Below are positions 32,420 to 41,478 of a stretch of DNA of 64,000 bases, piece by piece. Numbering within the stretch: the first letter of the stretch is position 1; each line of letters opens with the position of its first letter. Location: assembly GCA_024742605.1 (NCBI GenBank), contig JANSYC010000007.1, positions 24,791 to 88,790 on the forward strand, written 5' to 3'. The notes below the pieces were generated by a model. The model worked only from the letters and a program-made list of their open reading frames with translations. It did not search any database and was not told the DNA's origin. Both the position numbers and the translations under genes were made by a program. This stretch comes from Alphaproteobacteria bacterium (GTDB lineage: Bacteria > Pseudomonadota > Alphaproteobacteria > Thalassobaculales > Thalassobaculaceae).

Positions 32420-33151
32420 TCATGCGCCGGCCGCCAGATCCTCCAACGCATCCCGATCGGTCAGCACGACCTTTCCGCCCGCCTCCAGCCGGATCAGGCC
32501 TTTGACCTTCAACTGGGTGAAGGTTCGACTGACGGTCTCGGTGGTGAGTCCGAGATAGTCCGCGATGTCGGATCGTGTCATCGGCACCAGAACGGGATCG
32601 GCCGGGACGGCACGTGCGATCTGCCGATCAGACAGTGCGATCAGGAAGGACGCGATTTTTTCGCCTGCGGATTTGCGACCCAGCAGAACCATCTGGTCCT
32701 GCGCCGCCGCCAGATCGTTCGACGCCATGCCCAGCAGCCGCTTCTCCAGCTTCGGAATGTCGGTGAACAGGGCCTCGAGCTTGGTGCGGGAAAAACGGCA
32801 AAGCCTGACGTCCCCCAAGGCTTCGGCGGAACTCACATAGGTTTCGCGGTTGGTGAGACCCAGAAAATCGCCCGGAAACAGAAACCCGGTCACCGTCCGG
32901 CGTCCGTCCGCCAGCAACTTGAACAGGCGCACCACGCCGCTGGTCACGTTGAAGACATGCTCGGCCGATTCCCCTTCGTCGATGATGGCGTCGCCGTCGG
33001 CGAACTCGATCCGCTGCAGCAGCCCGCAGAGCTTGTGCATCTCCTGTCCGTCGAGCGGTGCGCACAGGGTCATCTCCCGTACGCCGCAATCCGCGCAGAC
33101 TGCCGGGAGGTCGAGGTTGATCGTGTTATCCGTCGCTAGCCGGGGCTTCAT
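32420..33151 (-). CDS. Crp/Fnr-family oxygen-responsive regulator (FnrL type)
   Basis: A 243-residue regulator with an N-terminal cyclic-nucleotide-like beta-barrel and a C-terminal helix-turn-helix (MTRSDIADYLGLTTETVSRTFTQL). Cys19, Cys22 and Cys30 (CADCGVREMTLC) plus Cys118 form the typical C-x2-C-x7-C and central ligand set for a [4Fe-4S] oxygen sensor. It therefore probably switches genes between aerobic and microaerobic life. The recognition helix carries the ETVSR residues of true FNR-type DNA binding. No FNR box was noticed in the adjacent upstream region. Confidence 0.92.
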   Translation of the reverse strand: MKPRLATDNTINLDLPAVCADCGVREMTLCAPLDGQEMHKLCGLLQRIEFADGDAIIDEGESAEHVFNVTSGVVRLFKLLADGRRTVTGFLFPGDFLGLTNRETYVSSAEALGDVRLCRFSRTKLEALFTDIPKLEKRLLGMASNDLAAAQDQMVLLGRKSAGEKIASFLIALSDRQIARAVPADPVLVPMTRSDIADYLGLTTETVSRTFTQLKVKGLIRLEAGGKVVLTDRDALEDLAAGA

Positions 33152-33308
33152 ATGGGCCTCTCCTATCCGGGACCGAAGGTTCCTGCCGCTTTCGGCAAGC
33201 TACTCTTATCGGCAACCGTGGCCAAGAGCCCCGGCTCGAAAACAGCGAGGGCGCGTCATTTGTTTCGATCTTGCTCGAGAAATAGTCGGTCCGACCGACC
33301 GGGACGGG

Positions 33309-33533
33309 ATGCTGGCGCATCTGCGCCGCTTCGGTCTGGACCGGTTCGTGGCGGACAGCCCGGACGGTTATGTGAGCAAGGCCTTGGCTGCAGTAGACGA
33401 TCCGGCGGGACCGGCCTCGGTGCGCGCGAGGCTCCGCCCGCGCATGCAGGCCGATATCGCGACCGATCCGGTGCGCGCTGCCCGGGCCCTGGAGGATCTG
33501 GTTCTGGATCTCTGGCGTCAAAAACAGGGTTAG
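33309..33533 (+). pseudogene. C-terminal fragment resembling a GT41 (SPINDLY/OGT-like) glycosyltransferase
   Basis: An open frame of 74 codons after ATG 33309 reads MLAHLRRFGLDRFVAD, then SPDGYV, ending in RAARALEDLVLDLWRQ. This matches the end of bacterial SPINDLY/OGT-like glycosyltransferases, where a GLxxxVAxSxxxYV helix precedes an alternating charged tail. The same frame is open upstream, but across the fnrL start region and without recognisable catalytic domain. The stop codon overlaps the histidine kinase stop on the opposite strand. A decayed remnant is the simplest reading; an independent small protein is possible. Confidence 0.5.
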
Positions 33534-34915
33534 GCGTCCGTCTTCGCCGCCGGGATCGTCAGCGTGAAGCGGGTGCCGCCCGGCCCGGTCTGGGACAGGG
33601 TCAGGGTCCCGCCATGGGCCTGCACGATGTCCCGCGCGATGGCGAGGCCAAGGCCGGAGCCGTCCTGTTTGGTGCTGATTCCGAAAGGCTGGAACAGTTT
33701 GGACCGCGCCGTCTCGGGAATGCCGGGACCATTGTCGGAGACGTCGATCCGCACCATGCCGTCGCGCGGCCAGGCATCGACCGAGATTCGGCCCGCGCCC
33801 GCATGGGCGGCATTCCGGGCCAGATTGGCGAACACCCGGAAGATCTGATCCCGGTCCGCCAGCACCGCCAGATGGGCGCCGTATCCGGTCTCGATCCGAA
33901 CCGTCTGGCCGTTCTCGCCAGTGGAGAGGTCGCAGCCGCCGACCTCCCGCATCACGTCGGCGAGGATCACCGGGGAGCGTTTCAGGGCCGGTGTGTCGCG
34001 GGTGAAGTTCAGCGTGGTCGAGCACAGGGCGGCGGCCCGGTCGATCGACTGGATCAGGGTCGGGGCGACCCGGCGCACCTTGGGGTCGTCGCTCTGCGAC
34101 AGGGTGTCGGAGATCAGGGTTGCGGTGGACAGCATGTTCCGCAGATCGTGGCTGATCTTGTTGACCGCGGTGCCGAGTGCGGCCAGCCGGGTCTGCTGGC
34201 GCAGGGCGGCGCGCAGCGCCTCCTTCATGGCGGCCAGTTCCCGCAGGGCCACGCCGATCTCGTCCCGCCGTCCCTCATCGTCCAGGTCGGTCGACCGGTC
34301 CTCGGGGGCCGCCTGGAAGGCGATCATCGACCGGGTGATCCGTTCCAGCGGGCGCACCATCAGCCAGCGCAGGCTGAGAAAGACCAAGCCGGCGGTGACC
34401 AGCGAGATGAAGATCGACAGGTTCAGGATGCGGAAGGAATAGTTCAGCATCTCGTCCCGCATCGGCGCCTCGTCGATCTCGACGATCATCAGGGTGTCGC
34501 CGCCGTCCGGTGAGTCGCCGGTCACCCGCATCACCCGGTTCTCGATCTGGGACAGGCTGCCGAACGCATCCCAGATCAAGCCGAAAAAAGTTTCCTCGCG
34601 CAGGTCGATCTCAACATCGGCCATCGGCCGCGCGGCGCGCTCCAGCATCTCCCGGGCGGTGCCGTCCCGGAACACGATCACCGCGTGGGCGCCGACCTGA
34701 TTCAGCAATTCCTTTGACATCATTTCGGACAGCATGCCGTCGGGCGCGGCCCGAACGGCCTGGGCGGCCAGATAGGCCGTCTCCAGCTTCTCCTGCAGGT
34801 AGACCAGCCGGTAACGGGCCACCGAGGGGGTGTAGATCAGCACCTCCGACAGCATCACGAAAAAGCCGGTCAGCAGCAACAACCGGAAGGAGAGGGATCT
34901 GAACGAAAACCGCAT
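33530..34915 (-). CDS. Sensor histidine kinase
   Basis: A 461-residue membrane kinase. The first transmembrane helix is at about residues 9-29, the periplasmic part spans to about 165, and the second helix (LSIFISLVTAGLVFLSLRWLMV) leads into a HAMP-type segment (RPLERITRSMIAF). The dimerisation helix has the phospho-acceptor His in NKISHDLRNMLS. The ATPase has NLARNAAHAG, DNGPGIP and GSGLGLAIAR. It is the last gene of the operon VTT protein-oxidoreductase-kinase (12 nt from the preceding gene) and has no adjacent response regulator. Confidence 0.92.
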   Translation of the reverse strand: MRFSFRSLSFRLLLLTGFFVMLSEVLIYTPSVARYRLVYLQEKLETAYLAAQAVRAAPDGMLSEMMSKELLNQVGAHAVIVFRDGTAREMLERAARPMADVEIDLREETFFGLIWDAFGSLSQIENRVMRVTGDSPDGGDTLMIVEIDEAPMRDEMLNYSFRILNLSIFISLVTAGLVFLSLRWLMVRPLERITRSMIAFQAAPEDRSTDLDDEGRRDEIGVALRELAAMKEALRAALRQQTRLAALGTAVNKISHDLRNMLSTATLISDTLSQSDDPKVRRVAPTLIQSIDRAAALCSTTLNFTRDTPALKRSPVILADVMREVGGCDLSTGENGQTVRIETGYGAHLAVLADRDQIFRVFANLARNAAHAGAGRISVDAWPRDGMVRIDVSDNGPGIPETARSKLFQPFGISTKQDGSGLGLAIARDIVQAHGGTLTLSQTGPGGTRFTLTIPAAKTDA

Positions 34916-34927
34916 TGCACCGTGCTG

Positions 34928-36364
34928 TCACGAAAACCGCATGAGGAAGCGGACGATGCATTTCGTCCGATCACTGAACAGTTTTGGAACATACCAGCTT
35001 CCGGCGGCGCGTTTTACAATTTCGGCACGGGTTGGATACGGCACCACCAAAGGGGCGATGTCCCCGACCTTCATCTTCTTCGAGATCGCCAGGATCAGAA
35101 CCGACAGGGTTTCACCGACGCCGGTTCCGACCAGGGTGGCGCCCAGAATGCGGCCGTTCGGTGCGATCAGCAGTTTCACGAACCCGTCCCGGTCCGCCTC
35201 GGCGGTCGCCCGGTCGTTGTCCGCGAGGCCCCAGCGCAGAACTTCGAACCGTACCCGCTTCTCCCGCAGCACCGTCTCGGTCGGCCCGATCTGGGCGAGC
35301 TCCGGATCGGTGTAGGTCACGCGCGGGATCTGATCGGGGGCGATCGCGCGGGCGGGAAGTTTGAACAGCAGCCGCTTGATCAGGGTCGAGGCATGGCTGC
35401 CGGCCACATGGGTGAACTGCATCCCTCCCGCGGCGTCCCCGACCGCGAACACGCGGCTGTTGGTGTTGCTCCGAAGACCGGCATCCAGGCGCAGGGCGCC
35501 GCGGTCGCCCACACCCACATGACCGGCCTCCAGATCCAGCCCGTCGAACGACACCTTCCGCCCGACCGCGACCAGCAGATGGCTGCCGGAGACGGTGCCG
35601 GGCCCGTCCAGTCCCTCGACTGTCACCGTGATCCCGCCGGTCTGCGCGGCGGCGACGGCGGTGGCCTTGCTGCCCTCGCGCAGTTCCGCCCCTTCGGAGA
35701 TCAGGGTGCGGCGGACCAGTTCCGCGGCTTCCGGGTCGTCGTTCCCCAGCAGGCTCTGCGCCTCGATCACGGTGACCTTGGCGCCGAGCCGCAGATGGGC
35801 CTGGGCAAGCTCGCAGCCGATCGGCCCGCCGCCCAGCACGATCAGATGCTCCGGGCAGGAAGGCAGATCGAAAATACCCTCATTGGTCAGGTAAGGGACG
35901 TCGCTCAACCCCGGAATCGGCGGCACCGCCGGACGGGACCCGGTGGCCAGAACGATGTATTTGGCGGCCACCGCCACCCCGCCGCCGGAGATCTCGCGCG
36001 GTCCGGTGAAGCGCGCCTCGGCCTGGATCACCGTGACCCCGAGCCCCTCATAGCGTTCGACGCTGTCGAGCGGCGCGATGGTCGCGATCGCGTCTTTGAC
36101 ATGGGCGGAGACCCGGTGCCAGTCGATCGCGCCGACCGAGGCATCGACCCCATAGCGGGCCGCCCGCCGGGCGTTCTGTGCCGCGTGCCCCGCCGCCAGC
36201 AACGCCTTCGACGGCACGCAGCCCACATTCAGGCAGTCGCCACCCATCACGCCTTTCTCGAACAGGACGACGCGCGCGCCCATCTGCGAGGCGCCGGCGG
36301 CGACCGACAGCCCGGCGGCTCCGGCGCCGATCACGGCGATATCGGCCTCTATCCGCTCGGTCAT
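34928..36364 (-). CDS. FAD-dependent pyridine nucleotide-disulfide oxidoreductase (mercuric-reductase-like)
   Basis: A 478-residue flavoenzyme. The FAD motif is VIGAGAAGLSVAAGASQMG, the redox disulfide is CLNVGC in GGDCLNVGCVPSK, the NAD(P) domain has IVLGGGPIGCELAQ and the C-terminal interface domain follows. It lacks the N-terminal HMA domain and the C-terminal CC pair of true MerA. Genes of this kind are commonly paired with VTT (TVP38/TMEM64) proteins, as here. The true substrate is unknown. I chose the start ATG at 36364; the open frame extends to 36436 and overlaps the VTT gene's 3' end. Confidence 0.9.
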   Translation of the reverse strand: MTERIEADIAVIGAGAAGLSVAAGASQMGARVVLFEKGVMGGDCLNVGCVPSKALLAAGHAAQNARRAARYGVDASVGAIDWHRVSAHVKDAIATIAPLDSVERYEGLGVTVIQAEARFTGPREISGGGVAVAAKYIVLATGSRPAVPPIPGLSDVPYLTNEGIFDLPSCPEHLIVLGGGPIGCELAQAHLRLGAKVTVIEAQSLLGNDDPEAAELVRRTLISEGAELREGSKATAVAAAQTGGITVTVEGLDGPGTVSGSHLLVAVGRKVSFDGLDLEAGHVGVGDRGALRLDAGLRSNTNSRVFAVGDAAGGMQFTHVAGSHASTLIKRLLFKLPARAIAPDQIPRVTYTDPELAQIGPTETVLREKRVRFEVLRWGLADNDRATAEADRDGFVKLLIAPNGRILGATLVGTGVGETLSVLILAISKKMKVGDIAPLVVPYPTRAEIVKRAAGSWYVPKLFSDRTKCIVRFLMRFS

Positions 36365-36410
36365 CGAAGGGCTCCCAGGCACGGCGGTTGAAGGGGTAGG
36401 GGGCGGAGGC

Positions 36411-37190
36411 TCAGGTCGGGTCGGCTGTGTCGGCACGCAGCCGCTTGTAGACCACCGGGAGCAGGGACAACAGGATCAGACCGGCGATCGGGATCAGCAC
36501 GCTGGGCTCCAGGAAAACCCCCAGCCCCGGCGCGCTGCCCTGGTCGACCAGGGCGTCGAGCCCGTTGCCGATCGACACGAACACCAGGGTCCCCGGCACG
36601 ATTCCGAACAGGGTGCCGATCGTGAACACCCGCAGGGGGACGCCCAGCATCGCCGGGACGATGTTCACCAGCCAGAACGGGAACAGGGGCACCAGCCGCA
36701 GCACGAACAGATAGCTCAGCGCATTTTCCTGGAACCCGGCGCGCAGTTTCGCGAGAAACGGCCCGGCCCGGGCGCGCAGACTGTCGCCCAGGGCCGTGCG
36801 CGCGGCCAGGAACACCATCACGGCGCCCAGCGTCGCCGCCAGCACCGTGATCAGCGTGCCTTCGATCAGGCCGAACAGGAAGCCGCCGGCCAGGGTCAGG
36901 ATCAGCCCGATCGGCAGCGAGAAGGCGATGCAGAGGGTATAGAGCAGGGCGTATCCGGCACGGGTCAGCACCGGATAGTCGGCGACCCAGCCGCGCAGGA
37001 GGTCCCGGTGGTCGTGCAGGGCCGCGAAGGAAATATGGTCGTCCAGGCCGAACGCGAAGAAGGCGGCCATGCCGACCGCCAAGACCACAACCGGCAGCAG
37101 ACGCTTCCAGCCGCGCAGGCCTCCCTGCGGATCGGCGGCATGTGAGGCACCCGGGACGTTGTCCCGGACCGTTTCCCGCTGCTCCCCCAT
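36411..37190 (-). CDS. TVP38/TMEM64-family (VTT domain) membrane protein
   Basis: A 259-residue integral membrane protein. After a short cytosolic N-terminus there is a helix (LLPVVVLAVGMAAFFAFGL) and a cluster with the VTT signature: GYALLYTLCIAFSLPIGLIL, GGFLFGLIEGTLITVLAATLGA, and a re-entrant VPLFPFWLVNIVPAMLGVPLR. A final helix ends near the C-terminus. VTT proteins are related to DedA proteins and lipid scramblase-like folds. The start at 37190 is preferred over the long reading to 37346. It is the first gene of the operon with the flavoenzyme 46 nt downstream. Confidence 0.9.
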   Translation of the reverse strand: MGEQRETVRDNVPGASHAADPQGGLRGWKRLLPVVVLAVGMAAFFAFGLDDHISFAALHDHRDLLRGWVADYPVLTRAGYALLYTLCIAFSLPIGLILTLAGGFLFGLIEGTLITVLAATLGAVMVFLAARTALGDSLRARAGPFLAKLRAGFQENALSYLFVLRLVPLFPFWLVNIVPAMLGVPLRVFTIGTLFGIVPGTLVFVSIGNGLDALVDQGSAPGLGVFLEPSVLIPIAGLILLSLLPVVYKRLRADTADPT

Positions 37191-37437
37191 AGCGTTGGCC
37201 TTTCGGTCTGTCCCGCGAACCGTACATGTTCGCTCACCTACAAAATATGGATTACCGGCCCCCATGCCAGTCAAGTTGCCGTGAGGGGCGGGAAGAACGG
37301 ATAGGGATGACGAAAGAGGGATTTTGGACTGCCACATCCGAGTCAATTGGCTCTACGGGCCGGGCCAAGGCTCAAGCTATGATCATCTCAATATGGGGCG
37401 ATGACGGATTCGCCCGCGCCGTTTTCAGGAGAGTCGA

Positions 37438-39495
37438 ATGCCCGACGGTCAGTCATCGCGTCACCAGGCGGCCAGTGTTTGTCCGCTGGATTGCCCCGAC
37501 ACCTGTTCGCTGACGGTCACCGTCGAGGACGACCGGGTGGTCGAGGTGCGCGGCTCGGATGCCAATCCGATCACCGAGGGCGTGGTCTGCAACAAGGTGG
37601 CCCGCTACTACCCGGCCTTCGTGCACGGTGAGACCCGGCTGCGCCACCCGCTAAGGCTGGTCGGCCCGAAAGGTCCGGGAGCCAGGTTTGAACGGATCGG
37701 TTGGGACGAGGCCCTGGATCTGGTGCACGCGGGGTTGAGCCGGGTGATCGAACAGCACGGCCCCGAGGCGGTGTCTCCGCTGGCCTATGCCGGGCCGCAC
37801 GGGATGCTGGCCATGGGCTCGATGGATATGCGGTTCTTCCACCAGATGGGGGCCACCCGGATCGAGCGCGGCCCCATGTGCGGCGGCGTGAAGAGCGAGG
37901 CGCACATGACCCTGTTCGGCGGCATGCCGGGTACCCCACCCGAGCAGGCGGCGGATGCCGAGCTGATCGTGGTCTGGGGCAACAATGTCACCGTCTCCAA
38001 CCTGCACTTCACCCGTGCGATCAACCGGGCCAAGGCCAAGGGCGCCCGGGTGGTGGTGATCGACCCCAAGCGCATCAAGGTTGCCGAGCAGGCGGACATG
38101 CATCTTGCGCTCAAGCCCGGGAGCGATGTGGTCCTGGCCTTCGCGCTGGCGGCGGAGCTTGAGCGGCTGGGCGGCATCGATGAGGCGTTCTGCGCGCGGT
38201 GGACGGTCGGATGGCGGGAGTTCCTGGACGCGGCCCGGCCCTGGACGGTCGAGCGGGCGGCTGAAATCTGCGGGATCTTGCCGGACACTCTCCGGACACT
38301 GGCGCGCTGGTATCACGATGCCGCGCCCGCTTTGCTGGCGGTCGGCAACGGGCTGGAGCGGAACCAGAACGGCGGCAACGGGATCCGCGCCCTGCTGTCG
38401 CTTCCCTGTCTGGCCGGCAAATGGGGGGTGCGCGGCGGCGGCGCCATCAGCAAGGTGGGGGCGGCGGTACCAAAGACTCTGGACAAGCTGCAGCGCCCGG
38501 ATCTGGCGCCGGAGGGCACGCGCAGCGTCAACATGCTGGACGTGCCGGGCCTGATCGACGGCACGGTGGCGGGGGCGCCGGTGCGCGGGTTGTTCATCTA
38601 CAACCACAACCCGGTCGCCATGTTCCCCGACCAGCAGGCGATGCTGCGGGCCCTGTCGCATCCGGAGCTGTTCACAGTCGGCTGCGAGGTGCAGATGACG
38701 GACAGCATGGCGTACTGTGACGTGATCCTGCCGGCGTGCTCGCATTTCGAGCATGACGACCTGTTTCCGGCCTACGGCACCACCTATGTGCAGCGGGCCG
38801 AGGCGGCGATCCCGCCGGTCGGCGAGGCCTTGCCGAACACCGAGATCTTCCGGCGTCTGGCGGCGCGCTTCGGCTACGACGCGCCGTGTTTCCGGGCCAC
38901 CGATTCCGAGCTGATGGACGAGGCCCTCGATCTGGACAGCCCGAAGCTGGCCGGCCGGCGGCCAAGCGCCTTCCCGGTGGACGGGGCCGTCAACATGACC
39001 GCCGACGGCAGCGCCGAGATCGTCCCCTTCGCCACCGTGTTTCCGAGCACGCCGTCCGGCAAGGCCGAGCTGTCCTCGGACTCCGCCGGGACCCGTCGCG
39101 GCTTCACCCTGCCGGCGTTCCGGCCATTCACCTCGGCCTATCCGCTGGGCCTGCTGACCCCGTCCTCTGACAAGCGGACCAACAGCCTGTTCGGCAACGA
39201 TCCGGCATCCGATCCCACCCCGGAGCTGGAGATTCATCCCGAGGATGCCGCCCGGCGCAGGATTTCCATCGGGGATCGGGTGCGGGTGTTCAACGAGCTC
39301 GGCGAAACCATCCTGATCGCCCGGGTGACCGACAGGATCCGCCCCGGTCTGGTCTCCTCCGACAAGGGCGCCTGGCTGCGGACGGCAGGTGGCGGGTTGA
39401 CGGTGAACGCGCTGATGCCCAATCACCGGGCCGATCTGTGCGAGGGGGCCTGTTTCAACGACGCCCGTTGCGAGGTGGAGCCGGTTTCGTCCTGA
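37438..39495 (+). CDS. Molybdopterin-dependent oxidoreductase (DMSO-reductase family)
   Basis: A 685-residue catalytic subunit of the bis-MGD family. The N-terminal [4Fe-4S] motif is CPLDCPDTC followed about 27 residues later by VVCNK. The molybdenum-ligand region is likely RGPMCGGVKSEAH, where Cys is expected. The last about 120 residues are the MGD-binding barrel (ELEIHPEDAARRRISIGDRV). No electron-transfer subunit is adjacent, so the physiological partner is unknown. There is no Tat signal, so it works in the cytosol. It overlaps the convergent PAS-like gene by 41 bp. Confidence 0.9.
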   Translation: MPDGQSSRHQAASVCPLDCPDTCSLTVTVEDDRVVEVRGSDANPITEGVVCNKVARYYPAFVHGETRLRHPLRLVGPKGPGARFERIGWDEALDLVHAGLSRVIEQHGPEAVSPLAYAGPHGMLAMGSMDMRFFHQMGATRIERGPMCGGVKSEAHMTLFGGMPGTPPEQAADAELIVVWGNNVTVSNLHFTRAINRAKAKGARVVVIDPKRIKVAEQADMHLALKPGSDVVLAFALAAELERLGGIDEAFCARWTVGWREFLDAARPWTVERAAEICGILPDTLRTLARWYHDAAPALLAVGNGLERNQNGGNGIRALLSLPCLAGKWGVRGGGAISKVGAAVPKTLDKLQRPDLAPEGTRSVNMLDVPGLIDGTVAGAPVRGLFIYNHNPVAMFPDQQAMLRALSHPELFTVGCEVQMTDSMAYCDVILPACSHFEHDDLFPAYGTTYVQRAEAAIPPVGEALPNTEIFRRLAARFGYDAPCFRATDSELMDEALDLDSPKLAGRRPSAFPVDGAVNMTADGSAEIVPFATVFPSTPSGKAELSSDSAGTRRGFTLPAFRPFTSAYPLGLLTPSSDKRTNSLFGNDPASDPTPELEIHPEDAARRRISIGDRVRVFNELGETILIARVTDRIRPGLVSSDKGAWLRTAGGGLTVNALMPNHRADLCEGACFNDARCEVEPVSS

Positions 39496-40210
39496 ACGGC
39501 ACCACGGTGCCCGGACCTCCGGTATCCTTTGGCTCGGGACCGGGGGGGAGAGCCGCGTCCGGCCATCGGGCGATGGCGCTCAGGATCACGCTTATGCGGC
39601 CATCGTGATCCGCATAGGGCAGGTGCAGGGCCAACAGCGCGCCATGCCGAACGTGAATGGCACCGGGCAGGACCATGCGCCGGGTGGAGGCGTAGCCCGC
39701 ACCGATCCAGGACAGCGCCGAGCCCGGTTCGGCCAGCTCCGGCCGGATGCCGACCAGATCCCCCCAGGGCCCGGCGCCCGGCAGGACTGAGCCATCGCTG
39801 TCGGTCCGTACCTGCGCGGTCAGCTCCGCGCGTGCGGCCGCTCCGGCGAATTCGATCCGATAGGCGTCCCCGTCCACATCGTGATAGGCCAACATCAGAT
39901 GGGGCATCGGCTCCACCAGATCGCCCAGAAAGAGATCGTCCGCCAACGGAAGCCAATCCTCGGTCCGTGCCTCCTCCCAATAGGCGTGGAGAAAGTCCAG
40001 CCACCGGATCGCCGCCGGAAGCCGCCACCGCATCTCGAACCCCGACATATCCAGAACCATCCGTTCCTCCTCACCGGCCCCGGCCGCTGCATTCGGCGCG
40101 GCCTCCATCGGAGACGCTAAGGAAGACGGAGCCCGCTTTTGCCCCGCCAGAGTGCCGGGAAGGCGAACAATTGTAGGCCCTTGGGGGCGACCGGGTTTTG
40201 TCCTGGCCAT
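39455..40210 (-). CDS. PAS-like sensory protein, unknown
   Basis: A 251-residue soluble protein. After a disordered Pro/Ala-rich N-terminus of about 60 residues there is a PAS_5-like fold: AAIRWLDFLHAYWEEARTED, LFLGDLVEPMPHLMLAYHDVDG, YRIEFAGAAARAELTAQV, and a C-terminal beta sheet up to LSAIARWPD. The tail is disordered and basic. There is no output domain. It is the second of three PAS-like genes of this style in the window. Its 3' end overlaps the molybdopterin gene on the other strand. A MEAAP start 34 codons later is an alternative. Confidence 0.7.
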   Translation of the reverse strand: MARTKPGRPQGPTIVRLPGTLAGQKRAPSSLASPMEAAPNAAAGAGEEERMVLDMSGFEMRWRLPAAIRWLDFLHAYWEEARTEDWLPLADDLFLGDLVEPMPHLMLAYHDVDGDAYRIEFAGAAARAELTAQVRTDSDGSVLPGAGPWGDLVGIRPELAEPGSALSWIGAGYASTRRMVLPGAIHVRHGALLALHLPYADHDGRISVILSAIARWPDAALPPGPEPKDTGGPGTVVPFRTKPAPPRNGRR

Positions 40211-40638
40211 CTTCGCAACGCCCCTTTCATTCTGTTTAATGAAGGTAAGATTTTCTGTTCAAGGGTACCGCCCTGGCTTGTCCACCCGGCTTCGGCTTCG
40301 CTTCAAATAATTCAATAAAGGCGCGAAAAATCTGAAAAATTAGAATGGGCTTGACGGTACGAAAGGGCAAGGCTTGACCTTGCTTGGGGGCTCACGAGAA
40401 CCCAAATGGTCCGCGATGTTCACCAAATTATCTGATAATAATTTGTTTTAAAATGTTGTTTAAGAATCTCGTTGAGCGTTGGGTCAGGTTTGCCTGGACG
40501 TCGCGGTTCTCTGATCATCGAATCCGCAGTTTAAGGTACAGACTTGGATCTGAATTTTCCGGATGTCAATCTAGGATTCTTTCAGTCTTAATTCCGAACA
40601 CCTAATCCATTACGGGCTTCAGCAAAGGAGTGGCGCTC
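40211..40638. other. AT-rich intergenic region with inverted repeat
   Basis: A 428-bp gap that is clearly more AT-rich than the flanks, forming the left edge of an accessory segment. A GCAAGG-CTTGA-CCTTGC repeat sits at 40367-40383. Two copies of a GGCTTGAC-like element are near 40348 and 40372, perhaps a promoter box. The short open frame at 40384-40605 has no supporting signal and is not called. Confidence 0.5.
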
Positions 40639-41067
40639 ATGGCGGCTGACGGTTGGACTCCAGAATTCCAGGATCGGATGAACTGGATCATTGGCACGCT
40701 CGGTAGCGCTCGCGCCGCCTCGAGAGTGGCAGGTTATTCCGACGATCAGATTGCCAATTGGAGAGACGGAAAATCCAAAATTCCATTGGCCGCAGCCATG
40801 AGATTGTGCGCAAAAGTCGGGAAGCCGCTCGACTGGTTCGCAGGGATGGAAAATTCTAGGCGTGAGCACGGCCGGTTCTCGGCACATTCCGTTCGCGAGG
40901 CCGCGACACTGGTTGTAGCGGCAGCTCGACAGTTCCCGGCTCTCGCAGATGAGGACATCGCCGAGTCCATCTTGCGGAGGGCCGCCGAGCTCGAGTTTGG
41001 AGTTTCCGCTATTGACGAAAGTGTTGAAACAGGACCGAATACACAACCCCTGAATGTCTTGAGATAA
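40639..41067 (+). CDS. Helix-turn-helix (XRE/CI-like) regulator
   Basis: A 142-residue DNA-binding protein. Residues about 18-65 form a helix-turn-helix (ARAASRVAGYSDDQIANWRDGKSKIP by parts, then AAAMRLCAKVGKPLDWF) of the phage-repressor type. The C-terminal part is helical (VREAATLVVAAARQFP, DIAESILRRAAEL) and lacks a peptidase domain, so it is not a self-cleaving repressor. AAAGGAG precedes ATG 40639. It opens the low-GC gene set and is followed 4 nt later by an orphan gene. Confidence 0.75.
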   Translation: MAADGWTPEFQDRMNWIIGTLGSARAASRVAGYSDDQIANWRDGKSKIPLAAAMRLCAKVGKPLDWFAGMENSRREHGRFSAHSVREAATLVVAAARQFPALADEDIAESILRRAAELEFGVSAIDESVETGPNTQPLNVLR

Positions 41068-41071
41068 AGTT

Positions 41072-41476
41072 ATGCAGTCCAACGTAATCAGCTTGCCGGT
41101 CGTTCGGGTCGTTTCCGCTCGTCCAGTACGGATGATCGAGGCACCAGAGGAATTTAAGAATGCGATACTCCAGAAAACAGAGATTCATCTGAGCGGTAGC
41201 AAAAGTTCACCTCTTGATTTGATCGAGTCTGTCATATTTGTCGATGACTATTCCATACTGGTCGCAGCAGAAGCAGGATTTTTTCATGATATAATATTTA
41301 AAGGCCGGCGGGTAAATTGCATACATGATGTGATATTAAGTGAAATTTTGCGGTCCAATGTTCCGAATTTTGTCAAAGTTAGGCAGTTTCAATTGTCAGA
41401 TGGCAGAGAGATTGACACTTTAGTTCTATCCTTTCAGGAGGAGCTGAGTTTGGTTTTGATAAAGTTCACGGTTTAG
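41072..41476 (+). CDS. Orphan protein in low-GC segment, unknown
   Basis: A 134-residue cytosolic protein starting 4 nt after the HTH gene and ending 2 nt before the next, so the three are cotranscribed. It is alpha/beta in appearance (SVIFVDDYSILVAAEAGFF, HDVILSEILRSN, IDTLVLSFQEELSLVLIKF). Its codon use is unlike the flanking chromosome, being much richer in A and T. No family is recognised. Confidence 0.6.
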   Translation: MQSNVISLPVVRVVSARPVRMIEAPEEFKNAILQKTEIHLSGSKSSPLDLIESVIFVDDYSILVAAEAGFFHDIIFKGRRVNCIHDVILSEILRSNVPNFVKVRQFQLSDGREIDTLVLSFQEELSLVLIKFTV

Positions 41477-41478
41477 CC

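Noticed and set aside
34928..36364. A true mercuric reductase with a mer operon
   Set aside because: The N-terminal metal-binding domain and the C-terminal Cys pair are missing and no merR, merT or merP genes are nearby.
40384..40605. A 73-codon plus-strand frame in the AT-rich gap
   Set aside because: No ribosome site, no family likeness, and it lies in a probable promoter region.
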